A stretch of DNA of 64,000 nt, from NCBI GenBank assembly GCA_047635695.1, contig JBLILN010000009.1:7986-71985 (forward strand), in the 5' to 3' direction. Source of the stretch: UBA2136 sp047635695 (GTDB lineage: Bacteria > Pseudomonadota > Alphaproteobacteria > UBA2136). The notes under the pieces were generated by a model that did not search any database, was not told the origin of the DNA, and saw only the letters and a list, made by a program, of their open reading frames with translations. Made by a program: the position numbers and the translations under genes. Below, one piece after another: positions 25,600 to 33,336 of the stretch. Each line of letters begins with the position of its first letter. Position 1 is the stretch's first letter.

Positions 25600-27561
25600 G
25601 TGAAATTCTTAAAAATTTGCCTATTACTCATTGTCCTTATTCCAACATTGCTTATCGCGACACTTCTTATTGTGCCCGAAAAAGTAGATTTTTCAATATA
25701 TAAGCCACAAATTGAAAGCTTCTTGAAGGAAAAAACAGGTTTGAATGTTTCTCTGGGAGAAAATGTTTCTATCAAGCTTTTACCTCAACCCTATATCCAA
25801 GCCGAAAATGTCGAAATTAAGGCTTTTGTTGGCAATAAGAAACTTTTCCGTGCCGACAAGTTTGAGCTAAGGGTATCTCTGAAAGAATTGCTTTCTATGA
25901 ACCTTTCTATTAAAAAAATGTTGATAGAAAGCCCAACGGTATACTTACACCGAAACATCAATAATCAAGCCAATTGGCAGCCAAAACGTGTAAAGCGCCG
26001 TGGTGGAAATGCCGTTGATTTAAGCTTTATTAAAGGCCTTGGTGATATTGTTATATCCAATGCGTCCTTTGTTTTTGAAGACGACTTAAACGGCAGTCAA
26101 TTCAGATTTTTAGAAGGTCAGTTCTCCGTAGATGGTAGCAGGCTTGAAGATACAAATATCCATGTTTCTGGTTTGTTAAATTCTGAAAAAATTGAAAGCA
26201 CGGTGAGTTTAAACCTCACAAGTGTGACAGAAACAAAACTAAACGGTGACATCCTTCTTGCGAACAATAAGTTAGAATTTAAAGGCCTAATTGACGAGAT
26301 TTTTTCTGAACCTGCGTTTACGGGTGAATTAAAATTGGCCGGCCCTAGCGTATTTGAAAGCATGTATAAAGTGCTTTCTGTTGCGCCAAGTCAACGTTAC
26401 TTAGATATCCCTTTATCATTAGAATCAAGCGCAACGCTTTCTCAAGATTTAATTGAATTTAAAAACCTTAAAACTGTATTTTTAGTAAGCCCAACAGAAA
26501 TAAGTTTTATCAGCAATATCAGTTATACACCTGTTGAAAGGTCGAATAAGCTTGGGCGTATAGAAGCGTTCATTTCGGTCGCAGATTTTGTTGATTTACA
26601 AAAACTGCCATTTTGTCAAAAATCACCTGAAAGTAAAAAACCTTTCGCTTGGTCACAAGAAATTAAAGACTTCACATTTGTTAAACAACTAGACGCAGAT
26701 ATAACATTTGAAGCTCTACGTGGTTTTGCATGTTCAGGTAAATCATTTGACCACGCAAACCTACGCTTAACAGCCGAAGATGGCCGTGTCGATATGCGTC
26801 AATTGGTATTAGGTAAAGGTGAAGGTAATGTCAACGCAACGGGGCATATGCAGACAAGTGGTGCACATGCAAAAGGTGCTGTGAAAATGACAAGCCAAAA
26901 CTTTGACGTGAGTAAGTTTATGGGCGACAACATGAAAAAACGCATGATGATGCCACTGGCGATGAATATGGACTTGCGTTTTGAAGGTAAATCAACAGCC
27001 GAGTGGATAGAATCACTTGCAGGGACAGTTGAAATTTCTTCCACAGATATGACAACCGTTGGTATTAACCCTGAAACATTGCAAAGCGTGATGATGTCTG
27101 TCTTTGGTTTATCAGGCGGTAAGGATACCATGGCACATGGCGTCTTTTCTATGTCGGGTGATATTGATGACGGTGTTTTACGCACAGAGAACGCCTTTTT
27201 AACCTTCCCTAAGGTTTCTGTAAGGGCTAAGGGTAAAGTTGATCTGCGCCGAATGGTTATGAACTTAAAAGCCGTGCCAGACAGTGAAAATATACTGGGT
27301 TACGATATACCTGTGCTTATTAAAGGCAGTGTATTTTCACCGATGATATTGCCTGACCTCACAGACAGGCAAGGCCAAGGTGTTGCCATTGGTGCCGTGC
27401 TTGCTGGGCCAGCAGGCGCAGCGCTAGGTTCGATGATCGGCTCTATGATGGCAACAACTGACGCGGATGAGGCGTCTACGACACAAAAAAATCATAATGA
27501 AATTATGGATGAAAAACAGAAGCTTAGAGATGAAGTTTTAAGGTTTTTAAAATCTGAGTAA
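25600..27561 (+). CDS. AsmA family protein
   Basis: 653-residue protein anchored by an N-terminal hydrophobic segment (about residues 3-27), then a long periplasmic beta-rich region of the AsmA/bridge-like lipid transfer type with alternating hydrophobic strands and the late AsmA-C-like block near 460-580 (PLAMNMDLRFEGKS; GVFSMSGDIDDGVLRTENA). AsmA proteins affect outer-membrane phospholipid balance. Near the C-terminus a Gly/Ala segment (GPAGAALGSMIGSM) resembles a glycine-zipper. The start is GTG, with ribosome site taaagg. It ends about 65 bp before tRNA-Pro. Confidence 0.85.
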   Translation: MKFLKICLLLIVLIPTLLIATLLIVPEKVDFSIYKPQIESFLKEKTGLNVSLGENVSIKLLPQPYIQAENVEIKAFVGNKKLFRADKFELRVSLKELLSMNLSIKKMLIESPTVYLHRNINNQANWQPKRVKRRGGNAVDLSFIKGLGDIVISNASFVFEDDLNGSQFRFLEGQFSVDGSRLEDTNIHVSGLLNSEKIESTVSLNLTSVTETKLNGDILLANNKLEFKGLIDEIFSEPAFTGELKLAGPSVFESMYKVLSVAPSQRYLDIPLSLESSATLSQDLIEFKNLKTVFLVSPTEISFISNISYTPVERSNKLGRIEAFISVADFVDLQKLPFCQKSPESKKPFAWSQEIKDFTFVKQLDADITFEALRGFACSGKSFDHANLRLTAEDGRVDMRQLVLGKGEGNVNATGHMQTSGAHAKGAVKMTSQNFDVSKFMGDNMKKRMMMPLAMNMDLRFEGKSTAEWIESLAGTVEISSTDMTTVGINPETLQSVMMSVFGLSGGKDTMAHGVFSMSGDIDDGVLRTENAFLTFPKVSVRAKGKVDLRRMVMNLKAVPDSENILGYDIPVLIKGSVFSPMILPDLTDRQGQGVAIGAVLAGPAGAALGSMIGSMMATTDADEASTTQKNHNEIMDEKQKLRDEVLRFLKSE

Positions 27562-27625
27562 TTTTATTGTTTTTTTGCCTTGTGTTTTGGTTACGGATTT
27601 GGTATTAGTTGCTTATTCTTTGGTT

Positions 27626-27702
27626 CGGGGAGTGGCGCAGCCTGGTAGCGCACTCGGTTTGGGTCCGAGGGGTCGGAGGTTCGAATCCTCTCTCCCCGAC
27701 CA
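27626..27702 (+). tRNA. tRNA-Pro (anticodon UGG), CCA encoded
   Basis: The cloverleaf folds with acceptor CGGGGAG/CTCCCCG, T-loop GGTTCGAATCC and an anticodon loop containing TGG. 77 bases including the genomic CCA. Its 3' end begins the first copy of the repeat flanking the putative island. Confidence 0.97.
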
Positions 27703-27810
27703 TTTTATAAAAAAGCTTAACCCTCTTTATAATAAGCTTTATCTAATAAATTACCCGTCATTTTGACGGTTTTTTTATGTCTTGAGTAGGGGTGAGATTA
27801 AATACCTCAA
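27699..27810 (+). repeat. Left copy of ~110-bp direct repeat at the tRNA-Pro 3' end
   Basis: From the tRNA discriminator/CCA through a terminator hairpin and on to about 27810 the sequence matches 36212-36323 at roughly 80-85% by eye, in the same orientation. Shared blocks include accattttataaaaa, ttatctaata, the cccgtcattttgacgg hairpin and tatgtcttgagta. Confidence 0.8.
27753..27776 (+). terminator. Terminator of tRNA-Pro, within the left repeat
   Basis: CCGTCA/TGACGG stem (27755-27760, 27764-27769) with a T-loop and a T-run. Confidence 0.8.
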
Positions 27811-27829
27811 GCCCTGTTAAACATAAACA

Positions 27830-27852
27830 AGCACCTTTTGGGTGTTTTTTTT
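27830..27852 (+). terminator. Second short terminator-like hairpin before umuD
   Basis: CACC/GGTG stem (27832-27835 and 27841-27844) followed by eight T. Short, but the T-run is convincing; it insulates umuD from the tRNA. Confidence 0.5.
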
Positions 27853-27951
27853 GTGTCTATGTATTTTGCAGTACCGCTGAGATACCATATAGAGTTTTAT
27901 AGCGCTGGCTGTAAATTATTGCTAAATTGACTTGTTGACAAATTATGTTAT

Positions 27952-27971
27952 TTGTAACAATAATCAAGTTA
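27952..27971 (+). promoter_or_regulatory. 20-bp element at the umuD start, shared with umuC
   Basis: TTGTAACAATAATCAAGTTA ends at the umuD start codon and matches 29674-29693 at 18 of 20 positions. Just upstream GTTA-N4-TAAC (27947-27958) is an inverted repeat. Candidate operator for SOS-like control; no CTGT-N8-ACAG or GTTC-N7-GTTC LexA box was seen. Confidence 0.5.
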
Positions 27972-28492
27972 TGGAAAAACACGGCGGAAAAAGAATAGGG
28001 GCAGGGCGCCCGAAGGGAACGGGGCAGTACGGCAGTGCAACCAAGGTTATGCGCGTGCCTGCAAGCAAGGTGGATGATGTGAAGGTGTTCCTTAATGATG
28101 GGTCGCAATATCAAATCCCTCTACTTGAAAGTACTGTTTCAGCAGGAACACCGTTTGGAGTAACGGATCATATTGATCGTAAGCTTGACCTGAACGAATA
28201 CCTCATACAGCACCCTGCGGCAACGTTCTTTGTGCGGGCGGCGGGTAAGTCAATGCTGAATGCAGGTATTGATGAAGGTGACATGCTTATTGTCGATAAA
28301 AGCCTTGAAGTCAAAAACGGTAAAATCATCATCGCCGCTATTAACGGAGAGCTTACAGTTAAGCGATATCAACGTTTTGGTGATAAGGTGACACTGATAG
28401 CCGAAAATGACGAATTCGATGACATAAAACTAGGCGAAGGCGAAGAGCTAAACGTTTGGGGCGTTGTTACAAATATTATTAAAGGGGTTTGA
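27971..28492 (+). CDS. umuD: UmuD-type autoproteolytic subunit of DNA polymerase V (S24 peptidase)
   Basis: LexA-fold self-cleaving protein; after RecA-stimulated cleavage it activates the UmuC polymerase. Start chosen at the ATG at 27971, giving 173 residues with the N-terminus MEKHGGKRIGAGRPKGTG, common in UmuD of mobile operons. Cleavage site Ala58-Gly59 (VSAGTPFG), nucleophile Ser94 in AAGKSMLNAG, and the general base Lys131 in GELTVKRY are all present. An unrelated gene pair separates it from umuC, unlike the usual contiguous umuDC. Confidence 0.93.
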   Translation: MEKHGGKRIGAGRPKGTGQYGSATKVMRVPASKVDDVKVFLNDGSQYQIPLLESTVSAGTPFGVTDHIDRKLDLNEYLIQHPAATFFVRAAGKSMLNAGIDEGDMLIVDKSLEVKNGKIIIAAINGELTVKRYQRFGDKVTLIAENDEFDDIKLGEGEELNVWGVVTNIIKGV

Positions 28493-28608
28493 CCTCTTCA
28501 GTCACCAAACATTTTGTCCATAATTTATTAGTTCCCATGATTATTGTCAGTTTATTTCATAGCGAACTTGTTTAGTACCCTATAAGTTTATAACTAAGAG
28601 GGAAAAAT

Positions 28609-28971
28609 ATGACTAATTTTAAGCAATTACAACGTGCACGTGAAGAATTAACACAAAATAGAGAATCCTTAGCCAATAAGGCACGGGAATCTGTACATGG
28701 GTACAAGGTTCTAAAAAGTAGGCCTAGGACTTTTTCAGATGGTATTGTGGATGATATAAAAAATCGTTTTCTAAATTATCGTAACGAAAGTGAATATAAA
28801 GCAGATAACTTTGTTTCTGGTTTCTTGGCTTCTGAGAGAAAATTTGATTTTTCAAAATTAGATAAAAATTTATCTGTCCAAGAAAAAGGTGAAGAAAAAG
28901 GTGAAGAAAAAGTTAGCATTACTTTTATTGAAGACCCTTCTGTAGAGGAGAGGGAAATCCTGAGAATTTAA
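28609..28971 (+). CDS. Orphan protein between umuD and umuC, N-terminal part (probably frameshifted)
   Basis: 120 residues, no family recognised; charged and mostly helical, with a GEEKGEEK duplication near residue 95. Ribosome site aaga-ggga precedes the ATG. The reading frame ends at 28971, but the next frame is open from 28932 and continues in matching style (PENLRTLQGKYVTALKEEHS) into the 29058 gene. Adding one A to the AAA at 28955-28957 would join both into a single ~340-residue protein. So this is likely the first part of a broken gene; a genuine overlap of two genes is the alternative. Confidence 0.6.
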   Translation: MTNFKQLQRAREELTQNRESLANKARESVHGYKVLKSRPRTFSDGIVDDIKNRFLNYRNESEYKADNFVSGFLASERKFDFSKLDKNLSVQEKGEEKGEEKVSITFIEDPSVEEREILRI

Positions 28972-29057
28972 GAACTCTTCAAGGGAAGTACGTAACAGCC
29001 CTCAAAGAAGAACACTCAAACGAACAGGCTATTAATAGTGAAATACATAGCAAAGGC

Positions 29058-29660
29058 TTGGCCTCAGAGAGTCTTGTAACGACATTAGAAAAAGCAGACA
29101 AGCAATGCGGTGAATACCAGAAAACTCCGGAAGACAAATTAAGAAAAGCAACTCAATATGCTGTACATCAGATGGACTATGTAGATGATCCTAGCTTAAT
29201 GGAAAAGGCAAAGCGAGCTATTGGACAACCCCATACAAAGAAAAATATGCCCACAGAAGTTATGTCAATGTTTGACGCTCAGTCGATTGATGAGTTTGAT
29301 GTTTCTGATGAGTTTAAAGAGCAATTAAAATCTGAATTTGGTGACGATGCAAGGGCTGATACAATTAGTATTTTACAACAGAATCGCCTAGGGGAATTAA
29401 ATGGATTTAAACAAGTTGCTAGGTCGTCCTTACGAAGTATAAGTGTAAATCATTCAGAGTATGTTGACCCTGCACAAGCACTACAATCTATTGTTGATAT
29501 TGAAAAAATTGAAGAAACACGACCTTTAAACGAGGCACTTGAAGAGGGACCTCAAACTTTAGAAACAATGGTCGTTAGGGAAGAGCAAGAGCAAGCCCCT
29601 ACTATTGACCATAGTTTGAGCCAGCAAATAGATAGAGATGATGATAATCCTACAATTTAA
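29058..29660 (+). CDS. Orphan protein between umuD and umuC, C-terminal part (probably frameshifted)
   Basis: 200 residues from a TTG with a poor ribosome site, which argues against a true start. The open frame reaches back to 28932 and joins the 28609 gene by a single-base shift. Composition is charged, Gln/Glu/Asp-rich and helical, ending SQQIDRDDDNPTI. No domain recognised, no signal peptide or membrane span. Its position inside the polymerase V locus suggests transfer as part of the same module, but no functional link is visible. Confidence 0.6.
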   Translation: MASESLVTTLEKADKQCGEYQKTPEDKLRKATQYAVHQMDYVDDPSLMEKAKRAIGQPHTKKNMPTEVMSMFDAQSIDEFDVSDEFKEQLKSEFGDDARADTISILQQNRLGELNGFKQVARSSLRSISVNHSEYVDPAQALQSIVDIEKIEETRPLNEALEEGPQTLETMVVREEQEQAPTIDHSLSQQIDRDDDNPTI

Positions 29661-29673
29661 GCTTAATTATTTA

Positions 29674-29705
29674 TTGTAACATTATTCAAGTTAGGGTAAC
29701 CTAAC
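29674..29705 (+). promoter_or_regulatory. Shared umu element plus inverted repeat upstream of umuC
   Basis: TTGTAACATTATTCAAGTTA (29674-29693) repeats the umuD leader element. It runs into GTTAGG-GTAA-CCTAAC (29690-29705), a perfect 6-bp inverted repeat 3 bp before the ATG at 29709. Likely an operator-promoter for separate umuC expression. Confidence 0.5.
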
Positions 29706-29708
29706 GTT

Positions 29709-30962
29709 ATGTACGCCCTAGTCGATTGTAACAACTTTTTTGTATCCTGTGAGCGGGTGTTTAGGCCAAGCCTGATCGGTCGCCCTGTGATTGTCCTGTC
29801 ATCGAATGATGGCTGCGCTGTCGCACGTTCTAACGAAGCCAAGGCCTTGGGCATTGCCATGGGTGCGCCTCTGTTTAAAATGAAAAAGCTGGTGGCGGAA
29901 CATGGCGTCGAATGTATCAGCGGTAATTTGTCCTTTTATGGTGAAATGAGCCAGCGGGTGATGAGCGTCCTGCGGGATATGGCACCTTCTATTGAAGTTT
30001 ATTCTATCGATGAAGCGTTCCTCGATTTATCGGGCATTCCCCATGATGAATTGAAGCCGCTATGTCAGCGTATTCGCAAACAGGTTGAACAGTGGACGGG
30101 TATTCCTGTTTCTATCGGCATTGCGCCGACAAAAACCCTCGCCAAGGCTGCCTCTAACGTCGCTAAAAAACACCCCGAAGCAAACGGTGTTTATGATATA
30201 TCTACATTCAAGGCGCAACGTGCCATTTTACAGCGTATGGATGTGGGAGATATATGGGGCATCGGCCGTGCAACGCGTGAAAAGTTTAATAACCTCGGTA
30301 TGACATCGGCTTGGCATTTACGTGAATGTGACGTGAACCATGTGCGAGATATATCGAATATCAACGTGCAAAAAACGGTGTTTGAGCTAAAAGGCACAAG
30401 GTGTTTTGAGATGGGCGAAGAACCAACGCATCGAAAGCAAATTATTAGCTCAAGCTCTTTTGGTAACGCTGTCACAGATATTAAGGATTTAAAGCAAGCG
30501 GTGGCGACATTCACAGCAAAAGCAGCAGAAAAATTACGGGCTGAAAAAACGCAGGCAAGGCAAATAACCGTGTATGCTAATACCAGCCCATTTAAAGGCA
30601 AGCAGTACGCAAACTCAACGCTGATAACGCTAAGCAACGCCACAAGCCATACAGGGCAGTTAACACAGGCGGCAATGCAAGGCATAGAACAAATATACAA
30701 AAGCGGTTACGACTTTAAAAAGGCGGGTGTATGCCTTGGGCAAATTTCACTAGAAGCCGAAGACCAAATGGATTTATTCAGCACAAACGACAACAAGCGT
30801 GGCGACAAACTCATGGCAGTATTTGATAGTATCAACAGCGTTATGGGCAAAAGCACAATTCGTTACGGCATTTCAAACCCCACAGGCAAGTGGAGCTCCC
30901 TTAGCCAGCTTAAAAGCCCTGCTTATACCAGTAAATGGGATGAATTGCTGGTTGTGGGGTGA
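29709..30962 (+). CDS. umuC: DNA polymerase V catalytic subunit UmuC (Y-family)
   Basis: Error-prone translesion polymerase. N-terminal YALVDCNNFFVSCERVF with the first metal-binding Asp, the SIDEAFLDLSG motif near residue 99 with the Asp-Glu pair, helix-hairpin-helix around GDIWGIGRATREKFN, and the C-terminal little-finger and clamp-binding region with QMDLFSTN near 355, a clamp-binding-like QxxLF. Length 417 is normal. Translation starts right at the shared regulatory element rather than overlapping umuD. Confidence 0.95.
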   Translation: MYALVDCNNFFVSCERVFRPSLIGRPVIVLSSNDGCAVARSNEAKALGIAMGAPLFKMKKLVAEHGVECISGNLSFYGEMSQRVMSVLRDMAPSIEVYSIDEAFLDLSGIPHDELKPLCQRIRKQVEQWTGIPVSIGIAPTKTLAKAASNVAKKHPEANGVYDISTFKAQRAILQRMDVGDIWGIGRATREKFNNLGMTSAWHLRECDVNHVRDISNINVQKTVFELKGTRCFEMGEEPTHRKQIISSSSFGNAVTDIKDLKQAVATFTAKAAEKLRAEKTQARQITVYANTSPFKGKQYANSTLITLSNATSHTGQLTQAAMQGIEQIYKSGYDFKKAGVCLGQISLEAEDQMDLFSTNDNKRGDKLMAVFDSINSVMGKSTIRYGISNPTGKWSSLSQLKSPAYTSKWDELLVVG

Positions 30963-31032
30963 TAAATATTTAACATAGCCTACTTAAACTTAAACAATGT
31001 TGTTGTGTTCTGCGTCAGTAGAAGAAAAAGCA

Positions 31033-31935
31033 TTAAAGATGCGCAATAATACTGTTTAGGTGTGATATGACGGTTTCGCATCTAGATGATAATGGACGGT
31101 AACGAGAACTTATTCCTATCAATGGTTCCTTAACAAGTTTAGGTGGTTTAATAACATGTAATAAATCATTGTCAGGAAAGTGATCTAATGCGTTTCTCGG
31201 CAGTACTGTAAATCCCAGACCTTTTGAAACGGGAATTAGAATTTGAACCAGTTGGTTAACGTACCCTGATATAGGCATTTTTTTAATGTTAATGGCAGCT
31301 AGATCCTTTATCCCACATTGAGAGAAATAAAGGGAAAGATATTGACATGCATCTGGGTGATTTATTAACCCTAAAGACATAAGCAAATCATCTAGGTTCT
31401 CGGTTGCGTCTATATGTTCAATGCGGTTTGGAATAATTAGGCATATTTCTTCGTGGCCGAGTTTTTGACATTTAAATAGACGCTCATTTGGCTTGTCAGT
31501 CACAATGCCATAATCAAAATCACCTGCTTCTATGCCATCTAATATTTTTTGGTTGGGGCTGACTTCTAGGTGAATATGAAGCTTTGGATGCTTTTCTTGC
31601 AGTTTTAACATTTGCGGATATAAAAGCAGTGACAACGAACCTGAGCACGCAAATGTAAATCTACCCGAGAAGGGGCTATCTATTCTTAACGATTCCAGTA
31701 ACAACGCTTCGTTTTCTATAGAATCTATGGCGTAGCTGTAAACCAAACGACCGTAATCAGTTAAATTTAAGTGCTTATTATCACGTATAATCAGAGTATG
31801 TCCGCAATATTCCTCAAGCTTTTTAAGGTGCTGGCTCACTCCAGGTTGGGTCATAAACAGCTTTCTTGCCGTTTCAGTAAAATGACCCGTTTCAACTAAC
31901 TCTTTAAATGTATTCAACCAGACTGGATTTAACAT
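31033..31935 (-). CDS. LysR-type transcriptional regulator
   Basis: Start chosen at the ATG at 31935 (MLNPVWLNTFKELVETGHF), the proper start of the LysR winged-helix domain; an upstream in-frame extension to 32061 adds 42 residues not seen in the family. Helix-turn-helix residues ~16-45 include TETARKLFMTQPGVSQHLKKLE; the C-terminal part is the effector-binding domain. It is divergent from the glyoxalase-to-Ohr operon across 130 bp, the standard arrangement for a LysR regulator of that operon. Effector unknown, plausibly a reactive aldehyde or peroxide. Confidence 0.92.
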   Translation of the reverse strand: MLNPVWLNTFKELVETGHFTETARKLFMTQPGVSQHLKKLEEYCGHTLIIRDNKHLNLTDYGRLVYSYAIDSIENEALLLESLRIDSPFSGRFTFACSGSLSLLLYPQMLKLQEKHPKLHIHLEVSPNQKILDGIEAGDFDYGIVTDKPNERLFKCQKLGHEEICLIIPNRIEHIDATENLDDLLMSLGLINHPDACQYLSLYFSQCGIKDLAAINIKKMPISGYVNQLVQILIPVSKGLGFTVLPRNALDHFPDNDLLHVIKPPKLVKEPLIGISSRYRPLSSRCETVISHLNSIIAHL

Positions 31936-32065
31936 AGCTAAGTTATAACATATTTTTATTAAAACGATAAGAAATGATAATTTTTTATTTACACCGTTAA
32001 TAGTTATATTACTTAACAGAGATATAAAAGTCTTCCATTTAATAAAAAGCAAGGAGCACACAGGT
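31936..32065. promoter_or_regulatory. Divergent promoter region between lysR and the detoxification operon
   Basis: 130 bp, AT-rich, with a strong AAGGAG ribosome site for the 32066 gene. LysR T-N11-A sites are likely here, but I cannot single one out. Confidence 0.45.
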
Positions 32066-32563
32066 ATGACAAAAACTTACCCCAGAACATTCTCACATAT
32101 TGGAATTTCAGTGCCCGACGTAGAAAAAGCGGCCAAATTTTACAGTGAAGTTATGGGCTGGTATCACATTATGGAACCCACCGTCATTACCGAGGAGTCA
32201 AACACGCCAATAGGGCAAATGTGTATTGATGTGTTTGGGACTGGCTGGGGCTCATTTAAAATCGCTCATATGTCCACTGGAGATAAAATTGGTGTGGAAA
32301 TGTTTGAGTTTGAAAACAATGAAACGCCAAAAGATTTTGAATACTGGAAAACAAGTACTTTTCACTTTTGTGTTCAGGATCCCGATATTGAAGGATTGGT
32401 TGCGAAAATTGTAGAGCACGGGGGTAAGCAGCGGATGCCTATTCGTGAATATTACCCTGGAGAGAAACCCTACAAAATGTGCTATGTTGAAGATCCTTTT
32501 GGCCTTATCTTCGAGATCTATTCACATAGCTATGAATTGACTTATTCACAGGGTGCGTACTAA
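32066..32563 (+). CDS. Glyoxalase/VOC family protein
   Basis: 165 residues with the paired beta-alpha-beta-beta-beta units of the vicinal-oxygen-chelate fold: HIGISVPDVEKAAKFYSEVMGW at the start and the VEDPFGLIFEIYSHSYE end with the metal-ligand Glu. His13 and Glu near 152 are candidate metal ligands. VOC enzymes act on hemithioacetals, antibiotics or aromatic diols; with its neighbours a role in reactive carbonyl metabolism is plausible. First gene of a plus-strand operon under the divergent LysR gene. Confidence 0.85.
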   Translation: MTKTYPRTFSHIGISVPDVEKAAKFYSEVMGWYHIMEPTVITEESNTPIGQMCIDVFGTGWGSFKIAHMSTGDKIGVEMFEFENNETPKDFEYWKTSTFHFCVQDPDIEGLVAKIVEHGGKQRMPIREYYPGEKPYKMCYVEDPFGLIFEIYSHSYELTYSQGAY

Positions 32564-32610
32564 GCTGTTAACAGGGCCAGGCAAATAGAACAAACAAGGA
32601 TATAAAAGTA

Positions 32611-33306
32611 ATGACAAATTTTAACGATAAAAAAATATTAATGGTAATTACCTCTCATGCAGACTTAGGTGATACAGGCGAAAAAACAGGGTTTTGGATA
32701 GAAGAATTTGCTGCGCCTTATTATGCTTTTGTTGATGCTGGCGTTCAGGTAACACTAGCATCCCCAGCAGGCGGACAACCTCCAATTGATCCAAAAAGTG
32801 AAATGGAAGATTTTCAAACTGAATCAACCAAACGCTTTGATACCGATACAGAAGCACTCGCGCTCGTTGCAAATACCCGTAAGTTAGCTGAAGTGAAATC
32901 ATCAGATTATGATGCTGTATTTTATCCAGGAGGACATGGACCACTTTGGGACTTAACAGATAACACAGACTCAATTACGTTAATCGAAAGCTTTTTAGCT
33001 GAAAATAAGCCTATTGCTTCGGTATGTCATGCACCTTCAGCCTTCTTGAATATTAAAGATGCTGATGGCGAATATGTCGTTAAAGGTAAGGCAGTTACAG
33101 GTTTTACTAACACTGAAGAAGACGCCGTGCAGTTAACCGATATTGTACCTTTCTTATTAGAAGATGAACTCGTTAAGCGTGGTGGTGACTACCAAAAAGG
33201 TAATGATTGGAGTGCCTTTGCTCTCCAAGATGGTTTACTAATAACCGGCCAAAACCCCGCAAGTTCTGAACTAGTGGCAGAAAAACTATTAGCTTCAATT
33301 GCTTAA
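32611..33306 (+). CDS. DJ-1/PfpI superfamily protein (type 1 glutamine amidotransferase-like, Hsp31-like)
   Basis: 231 residues. Nucleophile elbow ASVCHAPSAFLN near residue 138 holds the reactive Cys-His, and FYPGGHGPLWDL near 108 carries the Gly-Gly-His motif of this clan. The N-terminal DTGEKTGFWIEEFAAPYYAF matches the Hsp31/YhbO-type branch, members of which act as glutathione-independent glyoxalases or deglycases. It sits between the VOC gene and the YqhD-type gene, in line with a methylglyoxal/aldehyde detoxification role. Confidence 0.9.
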   Translation: MTNFNDKKILMVITSHADLGDTGEKTGFWIEEFAAPYYAFVDAGVQVTLASPAGGQPPIDPKSEMEDFQTESTKRFDTDTEALALVANTRKLAEVKSSDYDAVFYPGGHGPLWDLTDNTDSITLIESFLAENKPIASVCHAPSAFLNIKDADGEYVVKGKAVTGFTNTEEDAVQLTDIVPFLLEDELVKRGGDYQKGNDWSAFALQDGLLITGQNPASSELVAEKLLASIA

Positions 33307-33336
33307 TAATTATTACGAAAAAAACCGGAGATCAAT

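Noticed and set aside
27575..27766. 63-residue ORF across tRNA-Pro
   Set aside because: It is the well-known spurious translation through a tRNA-Pro gene (GVAQPGSALGLGPRGRRFESS type); the tRNA explains the sequence.
31936..32061. Longer N-terminus for the LysR protein
   Set aside because: The helix-turn-helix domain begins at the ATG at 31935; the extra residues translate the promoter region.
32648..32974. Antisense ORF in the DJ-1 gene
   Set aside because: Lies entirely within a well-supported gene on the other strand, with no start signals.
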